The notes: generated by a model not told the origin, from the sequence alone. Counted from the stretch's first letter, positions 37,101 to 46,369 are shown. The stretch is 64,000 nt of DNA from Haematospirillum sp. H4485 (GCF_012102745.1 NZ_JAAVSY010000012.1:1-64000), one strand, 5' to 3'. A program made the numbers and translations.

Positions 37101-40100
37101 ACTGACGGGTTGGTGCATCATCCGTGTTGGCTCCATAGGACCAGCGTACGGTATGACGCCCCTCCGGAGTACGTGTGGACAGGTTGACGATGGCAAAGTC
37201 ACGACCAGGCATACCGGTCTCGACAACACGCCCCAGAGGAGACGGCTCAAAGCGTTTGCGGGTATAGGGATATCCTTGATCCTGCGGCCAAGCATCTGCC
37301 GCTTTTCCGGACAAAAGGCCGCTGTCACGATCAAAAGCCGTAACCAGATCACGGCGCCAGAACAGGAAGCCGTCACGACGGATATCAAGCGCAACGGGTT
37401 TGAGTTGCACATCCGGCCGCCCCAGTTCGTCATACAGGGTCGTCGCGATGACAACCTGCGTACCCTCAACAGAATGCCCCTGCGTCGTACGACCGCATCC
37501 GTCGAAATAGCGGATGGCCATCTGCAAACGGCTGCCGGCAACAAATTCACTGATAACCAGTGGCCCTCCGGCAACAAACGCCGGACGCCCCTGCGGGCAC
37601 TGCTCGGGCAGATAACGGAACAGAATCCGGCCATCAAGCGCCATAATCACAGCATGGGGTCCCAGCACAACCAACCAGTCACCGGATGGAGTGGGACTGG
37701 TAAAGGCACCGTGCACTGTGTCTTTGTTCAGGCGATCGGTCAGTGTCCAGGCGCATGTATCCGGATTCCAGGCAACAGCAAGATCATCACCCAGCATCAG
37801 ACCAACGCTGTGTCCAGGTTCAGCCTTGACTGTCAGGCGAACCATATAGTCTGTGACAAGCCGGATCCCGGTAAAATCGATCCGCCCGGGTTGATCCCCA
37901 TGATAAGCAAGCTGCCCGTTGGCACTGGTCCACAACGTCGGCTGTGTCGACGAGAACCCGTCCGACCAGACGCCATTGTTGCGAAACCGGCCATACCATG
38001 TGTCCCCCATCGGCTGGACCACAAGCTGACTGTTGGGAGTGTCCGGATCAAAACCATCCTGCGTTTGCCGCGCCAGATACGGCGCGATCACATTGACAAC
38101 AGACTGGAATTCGTTGGTGATCGCGACCTGGCGTTGCTGCCGGTCATAGATGCGGCGACGGATCTGGTTATAGGGGCCAACCTCAGCCGTCACACGATAG
38201 GTCACAGGATCAAAAACATGGGCCCGGACAGACCCACCACGTGTCGAAAATGCCACGTTATCGATGAAGACTGTCACGTTGCCACTGTTGACGGGCGTCA
38301 AACGCACCGTAACCGGACCCTGACATCCGGACAGATCCACAGGAATGGCATAAAAGGACCACTGTGTTGACGCAACCCGAACAGTCCGGGGCGTGGGCAA
38401 TGATGCAGCACCGGGACCGGTATACTCCACACGCCAGCATTCAACAGGGTCATGAACACGCGCAGCCGGATCCAGACAAGCCCAGAACGAGAACAGGAAT
38501 GGCTCTGAACGATCACGCGGCGTCAGCTCCAGAGATGCCCCGGATACCCCTGCCGGCACCGCCATACAACGTGTCCCCGTGCAGCTGATGGCCGTTACCA
38601 GGGGAGTCCGCGCAGGATCCAGGTTCCAGTTCCCAGCTGTCTCATAGGGTTCGAACCCGTAATAGTATGCTTCCTGTCCCGACAAGGACGCACCGGAAAA
38701 GGTCGCGACAAGGGGGGAGCCTGCCGTGGCATACAGCTCGCTCTGAACCAGCCCGGACGATGTTCGGGTCTCCACGTGATACCCATAGGCATTACGATGC
38801 TCGACACGTCCGGTCCGCAACCACTGTGCAGGATCCTCCGACGGGGTGGAACCACCTGCGGCAACACGACTCCATGCCTGAACTTCAGAGAAAAGAGACA
38901 GACGTCCGACATCCCCTATGGCCGGCCCGGGAAAAGAGCACCACTCCATCAGGGCCTGACCGGTTACAACTGGTTCGGCGTCACCTGTTGTAACGGTCGA
39001 GGTGATCTCCACCCATGGCGTCAGGATGTTGAGGAAACCAAACTGGGGATATCTCTGCCACCCGGGCACAACACGGCGGCGATGAACCTCGGTCTGCGCA
39101 ACAGAATTCAGGACCGCTATGTCCGTTTGCATAACCTGTCCCGTACGCAGGTCATACGCAAAGGATTGACTTGATGTCACGCCATCGACAACACGCGTCG
39201 TTGATGTCAACTGCACATAACCGCCATGCAAGCGACGGGTTGTGCCATCCCTGATATCCTGGACCTGGTCAACAAAAGACCAGGTGTTGAGATAACTGGC
39301 CACCACACGGTTACCTGCATCATGCATGTCCGTACGCAGGAGCTGCCCGTCCAGAACAGCCTCCCGCACCGGATTCCCGGGGGCACGATCCCCAATCCCG
39401 TTCATAAAGGTATAACGGGTCGAACCATTCTGACCGCCCGGCCCTCTGGACACAGCAACCGTATAGTATTTGCAAACATCGCCCTGCGCGCTGAGAGCTG
39501 CCGTATCCGGATCAAACAGGTAGCTCACCGCCTCGCGGGTGTAACCGTTATCGCTGGTCACAGACCGCACCGGAAAATCTGCAACCGGTTGCAATACAGA
39601 GTCATGCAGGAACCGATACAGGGTCAAAGACTGCGCCTGATCAAAAGGCTCATCGGCAGGAAGGAAGGTTGCAAAGCTTCCCGGCCCGGAAGACTCACAC
39701 AAAGCCTGCGGCACAACCTCACCGGCAAAAATAAACCCGGGCTTCAGAACCATGATCCGGGTCATCAGTCTCCCGGCATTTTCCTGACCCAAAGCCAGCA
39801 GAAACAGCGGGCCCTGATTGACAAGGGTTGCCGTATTCACATCCGGAGGCAATGAGCCGGTTACATGCCGGGCGGCTTCTTTCCAGTCTGTTGATGCACC
39901 CCGATCGTAAACATGGTCACCAAACGTCACCGTATTGCCACCGGCACTGGGGCCATAGTGCTGCAAACCGCTTCCAACAGGCGCACCGTCATATAAAAGG
40001 AGCGGATCACCAGCCCAGACAGATTGGGCGGTATCGGGATCAAAAGCCTGCAACATCCCGATGACCTGATCCGGGGTGTATTCAGTTTTCACCACCACAT

Positions 40101-42558
40101 CATCTCCGGCTACAAACCGGAAAGCAGCACCGTCCCTGACAGGTATACGCAGGGACAAGCTGTTATTGGGAAGCCATTCACGACCATTGAACCGCAACAG
40201 GTTGGGCCCGCAGGCAACCAGGCCAGATGGTAAAATGACAGGTATGGGCTGCCAGGGCAAAATGCCGGTTTCTGTCTTGTCGATGGTCCCAACAATCTGG
40301 AACGGCGCATTCAGTGTCCGGTCAGGCTTCCAGGTATACAGGCTGAGCTGCCACGTCAGGCGGGATCCTGTATCAGCAATGACCGACGCGGCAGCAAAAA
40401 CCCATGATGCCGCCACCCAGTGAAAATTGGCACGAACATCCGGGCCGGAGATAGTTATGTCCGGTGCCGGACGTGTATCCAGAATCGTCCAGTCACCTGT
40501 TTCTCCAACACCATGACAGACCAGGCGGCTTTGCTTTGTACCGGGTGCGGAAAGCCCGTCGTAATACAGCACAACCATGGCAGTGGCATTCGCTGCCAAA
40601 AAAATATGCCAGGCAGAAGGATCCCGCATGCGTTCTTCTGTCGGAACGTTTTCTTGCGTCCATGACCGCGAGAGGTCATTCCATGTAAACCAGGTAACGG
40701 TGTTGTTCTGTCCGTTGGCTATGGCCAGAAAACGATCTCCGGCGACAACGTGGCTGTTACGGCTTTCAATACCCAGGGGAGAAGCAGGATCTTCAATCCA
40801 CCCGCCCAGAATACGGTTGTCACGGTGGAAGAACAGCACGCAGCTGCTGGCTTTATCTGCATCAGGAACATGCAGAACAAAGAAATCATCACGCAAGACG
40901 GGATTGATACCATCCGGATCAATGGACAGCAGATACTGCTGCGCAGACGGGGTCCAGGCAATCCAGCGCCCGTTCCACGTATAAACTGTCAGACTGAAAC
41001 GACTGTCAGCAATCCACAGGACAACCGCGTAGTCCGTACCAAACCAGACCCTTGGCCTGGCACTGGCCAAGGCCGGCAAGACCGTCAGGCTGCGCGAACA
41101 CTGCGTCAGACTTTTTTGCTGGTAATCATACGCAACAACAGCCCCTTCCGGTAAATGCCGCGAGGCAATTGCCCCGGGATTACTCCCTGTTGCCGGGTAA
41201 TACGTCATACGCAAGGGCGGCAGAAAACTGCCATCAGCCTGTACCCGGGTTATCGCCGTCAGGACGCGCCGCGTCATGGTGCCGGCAAAATCGGGGGGAG
41301 CCTTGTCAGGAACAGCCGCAAACAACCCAAGCTCATACGTAAAGCAGGTTGTAAACAACAGGTCGCCCGTGTGGGCACGGCACTCAACACGGTCAAGAAA
41401 CAGCGTCTCGTAACGATCCTGCCACGCTGTGGGCGCATCATCGGGAACAGCCCTGTGCGGATCCAGATACTCACGCACACCGGACATGTCACTGGAATAC
41501 TGCTTCGGTGCATAAATCAGGCGTGCTGAACGTCCGAACATGTCAGTGACAGTTTCCAGGTAGATGGCCCGGGTAAACGGCAGACCATTCACACCGACAA
41601 GAGGCTGGACCTGTCTGTAGGCAAAGCGGATCTCATCACGGTTCGGAGCCCGCTGAGCAGATACATACCATGACAACGGATACTGAGCCTGAATCCGCTT
41701 CCCCTCGGGATCGTGGGCAACCATTCCCGGGCCGGCCCACCCGTTCCAATGAACGCCCCAGACAATCGAATCCCCCTGACTGGTACCATGCCCCGCAGCG
41801 TTGGTTCCGGAAGCCCCACCAAAAATACGGCACAGACCGGATGTGTCATAAATCTCCCAGCGTTCGAACGGTGCGTAATAGCAAACACGAGAGAAATCAT
41901 AGCCTTCTGCTTCGTAGTGAAAACCACCATCCAGAACAGACAAGGAGCCAGCTTCAACCCGGACAACAAGCATATAGGCGTTGACTGGATCAACAACAGA
42001 CCAGCTCTGTCCGGGAACATCGACCGTTACACGCGCTCCCCGGTCCAGAACAAGGCCTTGGTCCAGAAAAGCACGCTGTACTGCCGGCGTTACCTCCTTG
42101 CGATCCAGGGAAGCAGACAGACTGATATCAAGACACCCCCGCTGCCACGGACGTGCAACACGATACAAACGGTTACGAGACCCCCGGCTGGTCAGGAAGA
42201 AGGTGACGCTGTTCCGATCACCCGGCACAGCATAATGGGCATCGATCCGGTCGATGGGCATATCCCACCCAAGCCCAAGAATGCCGGTCGGTGCATCGCG
42301 ATTGCTTTGCACAACCTGCCCCGAAACAGCGCTGTTATAAGTGGCAAGAAGCTCTAGGTTCAGACCACTTCGCCCCGGAAGAGACAGCAGGAGAACAGAG
42401 AATGAAACGGTGCCCCGGAACAGATTCACATCCTGCCCGGAACTCCCATCGGCACTATATTGCGAGGCCTGCCCGGGCGGGGCCTCAAGTACCGTGTCCA
42501 ACCTTGCAGCATTCATAACACGTTTCCGTACACCAGCCAGCCCAATCGAATCTAGCAT
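34174..42558 (-). CDS. Giant RHS/Tc-toxin-like protein with variable C-terminal domain
   Basis: This is a 2,794-residue protein. The N-terminus (about 30-110) resembles the SpvB-type domain of Tc-toxin B subunits (GTVSFSVLLLSLPGRSGLN ... GLGWDMPIDRID). It is followed by beta-propeller-like repeats (about 500-950) and many YD/RHS repeats (about 1900-2350, e.g. FTYDNLGNVTGITYPSG, YDSRSNRIVKTTTEG). The RHS core closes with FYSVDPKGQY and NPVSLLDPTG at about residue 2456, where related proteins self-cleave. The 338-residue tail has an Ala/Gly-rich membrane-prone stretch and then a unique domain with His2698 (VIDVHGAGRF) and Cys2746/2747 (IKMSCCFSAIPG), which could be a caspase-like cysteine protease pair. 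No signal peptide is seen, and no TcA subunit or obvious immunity gene is adjacent. Confidence 0.88.
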   Translation of the reverse strand: MLDSIGLAGVRKRVMNAARLDTVLEAPPGQASQYSADGSSGQDVNLFRGTVSFSVLLLSLPGRSGLNLELLATYNSAVSGQVVQSNRDAPTGILGLGWDMPIDRIDAHYAVPGDRNSVTFFLTSRGSRNRLYRVARPWQRGCLDISLSASLDRKEVTPAVQRAFLDQGLVLDRGARVTVDVPGQSWSVVDPVNAYMLVVRVEAGSLSVLDGGFHYEAEGYDFSRVCYYAPFERWEIYDTSGLCRIFGGASGTNAAGHGTSQGDSIVWGVHWNGWAGPGMVAHDPEGKRIQAQYPLSWYVSAQRAPNRDEIRFAYRQVQPLVGVNGLPFTRAIYLETVTDMFGRSARLIYAPKQYSSDMSGVREYLDPHRAVPDDAPTAWQDRYETLFLDRVECRAHTGDLLFTTCFTYELGLFAAVPDKAPPDFAGTMTRRVLTAITRVQADGSFLPPLRMTYYPATGSNPGAIASRHLPEGAVVAYDYQQKSLTQCSRSLTVLPALASARPRVWFGTDYAVVLWIADSRFSLTVYTWNGRWIAWTPSAQQYLLSIDPDGINPVLRDDFFVLHVPDADKASSCVLFFHRDNRILGGWIEDPASPLGIESRNSHVVAGDRFLAIANGQNNTVTWFTWNDLSRSWTQENVPTEERMRDPSAWHIFLAANATAMVVLYYDGLSAPGTKQSRLVCHGVGETGDWTILDTRPAPDITISGPDVRANFHWVAASWVFAAASVIADTGSRLTWQLSLYTWKPDRTLNAPFQIVGTIDKTETGILPWQPIPVILPSGLVACGPNLLRFNGREWLPNNSLSLRIPVRDGAAFRFVAGDDVVVKTEYTPDQVIGMLQAFDPDTAQSVWAGDPLLLYDGAPVGSGLQHYGPSAGGNTVTFGDHVYDRGASTDWKEAARHVTGSLPPDVNTATLVNQGPLFLLALGQENAGRLMTRIMVLKPGFIFAGEVVPQALCESSGPGSFATFLPADEPFDQAQSLTLYRFLHDSVLQPVADFPVRSVTSDNGYTREAVSYLFDPDTAALSAQGDVCKYYTVAVSRGPGGQNGSTRYTFMNGIGDRAPGNPVREAVLDGQLLRTDMHDAGNRVVASYLNTWSFVDQVQDIRDGTTRRLHGGYVQLTSTTRVVDGVTSSQSFAYDLRTGQVMQTDIAVLNSVAQTEVHRRRVVPGWQRYPQFGFLNILTPWVEITSTVTTGDAEPVVTGQALMEWCSFPGPAIGDVGRLSLFSEVQAWSRVAAGGSTPSEDPAQWLRTGRVEHRNAYGYHVETRTSSGLVQSELYATAGSPLVATFSGASLSGQEAYYYGFEPYETAGNWNLDPARTPLVTAISCTGTRCMAVPAGVSGASLELTPRDRSEPFLFSFWACLDPAARVHDPVECWRVEYTGPGAASLPTPRTVRVASTQWSFYAIPVDLSGCQGPVTVRLTPVNSGNVTVFIDNVAFSTRGGSVRAHVFDPVTYRVTAEVGPYNQIRRRIYDRQQRQVAITNEFQSVVNVIAPYLARQTQDGFDPDTPNSQLVVQPMGDTWYGRFRNNGVWSDGFSSTQPTLWTSANGQLAYHGDQPGRIDFTGIRLVTDYMVRLTVKAEPGHSVGLMLGDDLAVAWNPDTCAWTLTDRLNKDTVHGAFTSPTPSGDWLVVLGPHAVIMALDGRILFRYLPEQCPQGRPAFVAGGPLVISEFVAGSRLQMAIRYFDGCGRTTQGHSVEGTQVVIATTLYDELGRPDVQLKPVALDIRRDGFLFWRRDLVTAFDRDSGLLSGKAADAWPQDQGYPYTRKRFEPSPLGRVVETGMPGRDFAIVNLSTRTPEGRHTVRWSYGANTDDAPTRQLGLPVGRYACVQKTDQNGDVSVTMTDTLSRAVATARRVDSERGHWTIESQATVYTPDGVQQAVRLPNFYALPSGGAADAWTRLTLSDLSGRIISRMDPDSGLKTAVFNAAGHVRFARDAVTAARGDVVYSKYDRYGRPLETGLVAADWDRRALQARAEQPDWPRPEDGARALRRFVHDGDGTSVNNLGHLVSATECDETSRQATSVLVYDHDDTGQVAGKTLRLPQLGRAYATTFTYDNLGNVTGITYPSGFTVLSQRDAVGRVERMVDGNGTVLAAWTYAPGDQIAEQRILPGAQAAVTTDYAYNSPGWPVRLSSAFMTEELSYNSGAMDGTAYYNGQVSSIDVTFSLPALAVPGFPARTSTVCRYDSGGRILSARTMADGVVQPRWSFGVVTPTSYDDNGNVLSCDHDGQAMAYRYRAGTNQVINTDGSDRTDYVFDAVGAVTRADSRAITDIVRHPGTRRVDRIRTTDGDVAFEYDSRSNRIVKTTTEGRRVYVRGVNGWTVMEEYCPASGTPSVTEYLYGPGGLFAIRVDGQVMPVLTDHLGSVRGLVADGRLSSAFHYNVFGEVVARYGAADHLRYRFTGYEYDAETGLYNASARLYDPVSKRFYSVDPKGQYASSYVYCGNNPVSLLDPTGEAAWWAVLLGALVGTAVTLFTGGAGAFLFATEEGTALGASTAVSAAAGAVGSLAGDATAAGASGERFTPVRALVDLAAGAAGGAAGEFFGGTAANAAIGRAFRAGYSAAAVSRIGFAASGVAGGLSGSAAAIGTQAALGGQPLFSAGNGITVALSALAGFGGAVAASGSYFSWFGNTMPVPLGENDFDLIDAFTRVHPIAKSETGHSYRFLTLNREELGLLFSVAFRLNESGTEFHDVIDVHGAGRFVFPSIKGAGYMRPMSAKLLARYMRTQHPDWVGGGTHPPIKMSCCFSAIPGSRGGAVGQTIATALNRTTYGSLGTVRMIHGAPDWKWVRFTP

Positions 42559-42682
42559 TGGTTGTATACGATATAATTTATCCCGACAAGGTTAATAATA
42601 AGTCGGCACTTTACCGATTAATAAATGGTAATAAAAATAAAATGACATACGGAATGCTGTGCAGATGAATACAAAAGAGGAA

Positions 42683-42705
42683 CGGCTCCAAACAAGAAGG
42701 AGCCG
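42683..42705 (-). terminator. Candidate terminator of the RTX gene
   Basis: CGGCTCC / GGAGCCG is a 7-bp perfect stem with a 9-nt loop. On the minus strand it is followed by a pyrimidine-rich tract (TTCCTCTTTTG). It lies between the RTX gene and the RHS gene, both on the minus strand. Confidence 0.45.
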
Positions 42706-42778
42706 AACCGGGACAAAGAAAAACGGGAAAGAACAGAGTTGCAGCAGATATCAGGATACTCTGCAAGTCACAACGTGA

Positions 42779-42824
42779 TGTCCCCTGCAACACACCTGCA
42801 AGCAGGCAGATATCACAGGGGACA
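42779..42824. other. Nested stem-loop downstream of the RTX gene
   Basis: An outer 9-bp perfect stem (TGTCCCCTG / CAGGGGACA) encloses a smaller CCTGC-AA-GCAGG hairpin. It begins about 30 bp after the RTX stop. It could be a Rho-independent-like 3' structure or an RNA-processing site; no T-run is present. Confidence 0.4.
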
Positions 42825-42854
42825 GCACCATCAATAGCGTATGATCAACGCGGC

Positions 42855-43799
42855 TTATTCTGCAACCAAACCCAACGCTTCCGCCGTAATATGGAACGGA
42901 ATCTCGGAACCCGTCTCGACAAGAATCATCATATCCTCGACCCCATCACCTGTTACATCAATACGGAGGGCAGGTGGAGCATACCAAGCACCATAGTCAG
43001 CCCCTGCGCTATACCAGACAGAATGCGCAGCGGGATTTTGACCGCTGAAGGCAAGAGCCTGTAAACCATCCTCCGCTGTATTTGCATCAATGGCAGACAA
43101 GTCAATACGGTCCCCATCATCAGAGTTAAAATCGATAATTCTGGAAGGGTCATTGAATGGAGAGTCTGAAACCGACTTGAACACGAATGTATCGGCTCCC
43201 TTTCCACCCATCAGGATATCATCGCCCCCGTTGGCAATCAGGGTGTCATTACCTTCACCACCAGCCAGCATGCTTCTGCCCGCAGCGGCCTTAAGGGTAT
43301 CACCGGCAAGGCCGCCAATAACGGCTTCTATATTGTGCAGTGTATCCTCATGCTGCCCACCGACCTTGACCACAACCGGCCCTTTGACAGACAAGTCCGC
43401 CTCGACAGGCTTATCTTTGTCGGAATATTCGGCCCCATCAAAACCAGCGCCACCATCCAGGATATCCCGCCCCGGACCACCAAAGAAAACTTCATTGGCA
43501 GAAGTCCCTGTCATCCGGTCATCAGCCGAACCACCGATGACCCTTTCAATATTTCTCAGAAGATCTTTCTGCTGACCATTCACATTGACAACCAGATCCC
43601 CCACAGAGGATGGCGTAATCGTCAGCGGATCTGCATAAGATGAATAATCAACAGTATCAGCACCACCAAGACCATCGATGAATCCACGAGCCTCAGGTGG
43701 ATGCAAAAAATCACTGCCCTGCGTTCCAGTCACCACCGCATAGGGACCAACCATAACAACAGAGCTCTTCATCTGTGTCATATCCATCATATCCTCCAT
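42855..43799 (-). CDS. RTX-type calcium-binding protein
   Basis: This 314-residue protein has hemolysin-type Ca2+-binding nonapeptides. Degenerate ones lie in the N-terminal half (GGSADDRMTG, GGPGRDILDGGAGFDG) and a clear block at about 165-200 (LAGGEGNDTLIANGGDDILM, then GGKGADTF). A C-terminal module with DGDRIDLSAID and DVTGDGVEDMMILVE follows, as in serralysin-like tails that are exported by type I secretion. No catalytic domain is visible, so it may be a small secreted or surface protein. No type I transporter genes lie in the window. An AT-rich upstream region probably holds its promoter. Confidence 0.87.
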   Translation of the reverse strand: MEDMMDMTQMKSSVVMVGPYAVVTGTQGSDFLHPPEARGFIDGLGGADTVDYSSYADPLTITPSSVGDLVVNVNGQQKDLLRNIERVIGGSADDRMTGTSANEVFFGGPGRDILDGGAGFDGAEYSDKDKPVEADLSVKGPVVVKVGGQHEDTLHNIEAVIGGLAGDTLKAAAGRSMLAGGEGNDTLIANGGDDILMGGKGADTFVFKSVSDSPFNDPSRIIDFNSDDGDRIDLSAIDANTAEDGLQALAFSGQNPAAHSVWYSAGADYGAWYAPPALRIDVTGDGVEDMMILVETGSEIPFHITAEALGLVAE

Positions 43800-44142
43800 G
43801 TTCAGACAGGCCAGAACAGCCCCCAGACACGAAAGGTATCAAAGCAAACAAGAGACATCACAATGAGAATATATACGCAAAATATACACTATACAGGACA
43901 TAGAATAGCCACATACATATAACCAGATAACTATAAACAACATGAATCAATTGACTATATTCGAGAGAAATTCACAATAGCATGTATAAATTATAAAAAT
44001 TCATAGCCTATCATGCATGATTCATGAATGTGTACGTCATACATTTCAATGAAAAGAATCTATACTATCCACGCGCACGCCAGAACAGTCAGCCGCAACG
44101 ACAGCACACGCTGCCTGCTTCAGGAATGGTAACAAGAAGAGA
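43800..44142. other. AT-rich non-coding region upstream of the RTX gene
   Basis: No gene is supported here. From about 43840 to 44060 the base composition drops sharply in GC compared with the surroundings. Two abutting 10-bp palindromes, TCATGCATGA (44011-44020) and ATTCATGAAT (44020-44029), lie within it. They could be operator sites or part of a replication or segregation element. The RTX promoter is probably here. Confidence 0.5.
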
Positions 44143-44345
44143 CTAAAAGGACTGTGGCCGGTCAGAACGTTTCTTGTCCATCACCACAATCAGGCTCTGG
44201 TTACGCTGCTGTGCCATAAGGTTTGCCGACACAGGATCCAAGCCCTGCAAGGTACGACCGGGTTCAGGATACATACAGGGCAGGCGCGCAAACACCGAAC
44301 GCATAACCGCGCCTCTTCCCTGCGCGGAATACACATACGCCAAGA
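44143..44345 (-). pseudogene. Possible 3' remnant of a gene cut by repeat copy A
   Basis: Reading on the minus strand out of repeat A, about 65 codons continue in a plausible frame (AVMRSVFARLPCMYPEPGRT ... LIVVMDKKRSDRPQSF) to a stop at 44143. Composition looks protein-like. The frame upstream lies wholly in the repeat, and the same frame is open in the other copies, so the gene's true 5' part is missing. I do not recognise the family. Confidence 0.3.
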
Positions 44346-44350
44346 TCAAG

Positions 44351-44732
44351 TATCCCGCGCAAGAAAACCAGGGACCCGATGCCCCTGCCCGGCGGGGAGC
44401 AAGGAAGCCGGGCAGGGTGGCCATCGGGGGGAAACCACACCGGGTCCCCGGTTCAGCGCACGAAGACGCCGGCCACCACATGCGCTGACAACACACGTGG
44501 TGGCGGGAGGCCAAAAACCCAATAACACTGTCCACGGTCAGATGTATCAGGTGGGCTTATTTCCCTTGCGGGTGTTCTATTCGCCGCCCTCCCGCCATAA
44601 AGCGGAGCGCACGGACCGTGAGCACAGTCCGTCACCGTACAGACAGTCGCCGCGCAATATGGGCGACTGCCTGCCGTGGATATGTACGAGGTTTTTAGAC
44701 CTCTATCGACAGGTTTTTGGAACCCGCCGACA
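44351..44732 (+). repeat. Structured repeat element, copy A
   Basis: This is one of three near-identical copies of about 385 bp in the window (others at 52166-52546, inverted, and 53971-54355). It starts near ATCCCGCGCAAGAAAACC and ends near GCCGACA. Internal inverted repeats include ACCCG/CGGGT at the left, CAGCGCA/TGCGCTG, GGCGGGAG/CTCCCGCC, ACGGAC/GTCCGT, CAGACAGTCGCC/GGCGACTGCCTG (one mismatch here) and GAGGT/ACCTC at the right. No transposase or convincing ORF is inside. It lies 140 bp from the 3' end of dnaA. Confidence 0.85.
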
Positions 44733-44872
44733 GCCATTACCCTATGGTAGTTTTTATCGCCAATCAAGCAATTATAGATGATGTCACGCGCGCGCCGCAG
44801 AGGGGAGGCAGAAGCCATCCCATTGCATCGAGAAACCACACACCCTTCGTGTCGTGTTGCTGCGTCCCGCGC

Positions 44873-46369
44873 TCAGGTTTCCAGCATCCGGCGCAGCAGT
44901 TCCACATCCTCGGCAAAGGCGGTATCGCTGCTCATCAACTGATTGATCTTTTTGACCGCGTGAATCACCGTCGTGTGGTCACGCCCGCCAAACTTGCGAC
45001 CAATTTCAGGCAACGAACGACTGGTCAGTTGCTTGGACAGAAACATGGCAATCTGACGCGGCCGGGCAATGGAACGGGAACGCCGCGCGGAATGCATGTC
45101 CGACACCCGGAGCTGGAAATGCTCGGCAACCCTCTTCTGAATCTCGTCGATGGTGACATGCCGGTCATTGGCGCGGAGAAGATCCCGCAGCACATCCTGG
45201 GCTGTTTCCAGGGATAGTGCACGCCCCACAAGCTGGGCATGCGCAATCAGGCGGGTCAGCGCGCCCTCCAGCTCGCGGATGTTGGAGCTGATCTTGTGCG
45301 CCAGAAACTCCAGGACCTTTGGCGGAACGACAACGCCGGATGTTTCAGCCTTTGTCGACAGGATGCCCAGACGCAGGTCATAGGTGGTGGGGTGAATATC
45401 GGCGACCAAGCCAGACGACAGGCGGGAACGCAACCGGTCGCCGATGTCATCCAGATCCGCCGGTGACTTGTCCGCAGAAATCACCACCTGTCGTCCTTGG
45501 TCAACCAGGGCATTGAAGGTATGGAAGAACTCTTCCTGGGTTGTGTCCTTGCCCGAAATGAACTGGACATCATCAATCATCAGCACATCAACGGAACGGA
45601 ACTGTTCCTTGAACGCCATCGTGTCCTTGTAACGCAGGGCCCGTACAAAGCTGTACATGAACTTTTCAGCCGACAGGTAGATAACACGCCGTTCCGGATG
45701 ACGGGACCGGATGGCGTGGGCGATGGCGTGCATCAGATGCGTTTTGCCCAGACCAACCCCGCCATACAGGAACAACGGATTGAAAACTGCCTGACTGGAA
45801 TCCACGATCCGCCGCGCGGCCGCGCAGGCAAATTCGTTGGTGGCGCCGGTTACAAAACTTTCGAACGTATAGCGCGGATCGAGCGGTGCCGACAGGTCAT
45901 CGGGCAATGCGGGGGCAGGCGCAATGACCGAAGGCATGGCAACCGGCGGAGCAACACTGGCCCCTTGTTGTGATCCCTTGGATCTGGAATCCCGCACCGA
46001 TGACGTGGATGGTGACCGGCGCATCTGCACCGGTGGAGTCGGTGGCAAGGGGGCCTGTGCTACTGGCTGGCTTTTGGGCTGCGCCGGGGCGGCGGCATTG
46101 ACAGACAGATTGACCTGCCGGATCGACGGATCCTCCACGCTACACAGCGCCCGGATACGATCACCATAGTGGGTCATGATCCAATCCCGCATGAAGCGCG
46201 TTGGCACCGTCAGCTGCAAGGTTCCGCTGCGAACCCCGGTATGGCGGATCGGAACAAACCAGTTCGCAAAGGCAGTTTCGCCAAATTCTTCCCGCAGACG
46301 GGGCAGGATTCTGTCCCAGGAAAAAACGGTATCGCGTTCTTCTTTTACCATCAGGTCCGCTGTCGTCAT
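44873..46369 (-). CDS. dnaA: Chromosomal replication initiator DnaA
   Basis: This 498-residue AAA+ initiator binds DnaA boxes and opens oriC. Domain I (about 15-90) starts SWDRILPRLREEFGETAFA, followed by a Pro/Gln/Ser-rich linker. The AAA+ core has Walker A GGVGLGKTHLMHAI, Walker B VLMIDDVQF and the arginine finger region DRLRSRL. Domain IV carries the DnaA signature GGRDHTTVIHAVKKI. ATG 46369 has GAGG 9 nt upstream; a GTG at 46393 has no site. It is oriented opposite to dnaN-recF-gyrB and separated from them by 8 kb, which is unusual and best explained by an inversion between repeats A and B. Confidence 0.98.
   Translation of the reverse strand: MTTADLMVKEERDTVFSWDRILPRLREEFGETAFANWFVPIRHTGVRSGTLQLTVPTRFMRDWIMTHYGDRIRALCSVEDPSIRQVNLSVNAAAPAQPKSQPVAQAPLPPTPPVQMRRSPSTSSVRDSRSKGSQQGASVAPPVAMPSVIAPAPALPDDLSAPLDPRYTFESFVTGATNEFACAAARRIVDSSQAVFNPLFLYGGVGLGKTHLMHAIAHAIRSRHPERRVIYLSAEKFMYSFVRALRYKDTMAFKEQFRSVDVLMIDDVQFISGKDTTQEEFFHTFNALVDQGRQVVISADKSPADLDDIGDRLRSRLSSGLVADIHPTTYDLRLGILSTKAETSGVVVPPKVLEFLAHKISSNIRELEGALTRLIAHAQLVGRALSLETAQDVLRDLLRANDRHVTIDEIQKRVAEHFQLRVSDMHSARRSRSIARPRQIAMFLSKQLTSRSLPEIGRKFGGRDHTTVIHAVKKINQLMSSDTAFAEDVELLRRMLET

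Noticed and set aside
34174-42558. Type VI secretion cargo assignment for the RHS protein
   Set aside because: No PAAR, VgrG or T6SS genes in the window, and the N-terminus looks Tc/SpvB-like instead. The HExxH gene at 15712 is too far away to count as support.
44143-44535. ORF family beginning M[DG]SVIGFLASRHH, found in all three repeat copies (also 52367-52624 and 53546-54154)
   Set aside because: Conserved because the DNA repeat is conserved. The composition is rich in Cys, Trp and Arg, and the ends run into unrelated flanks, so coding is unlikely.
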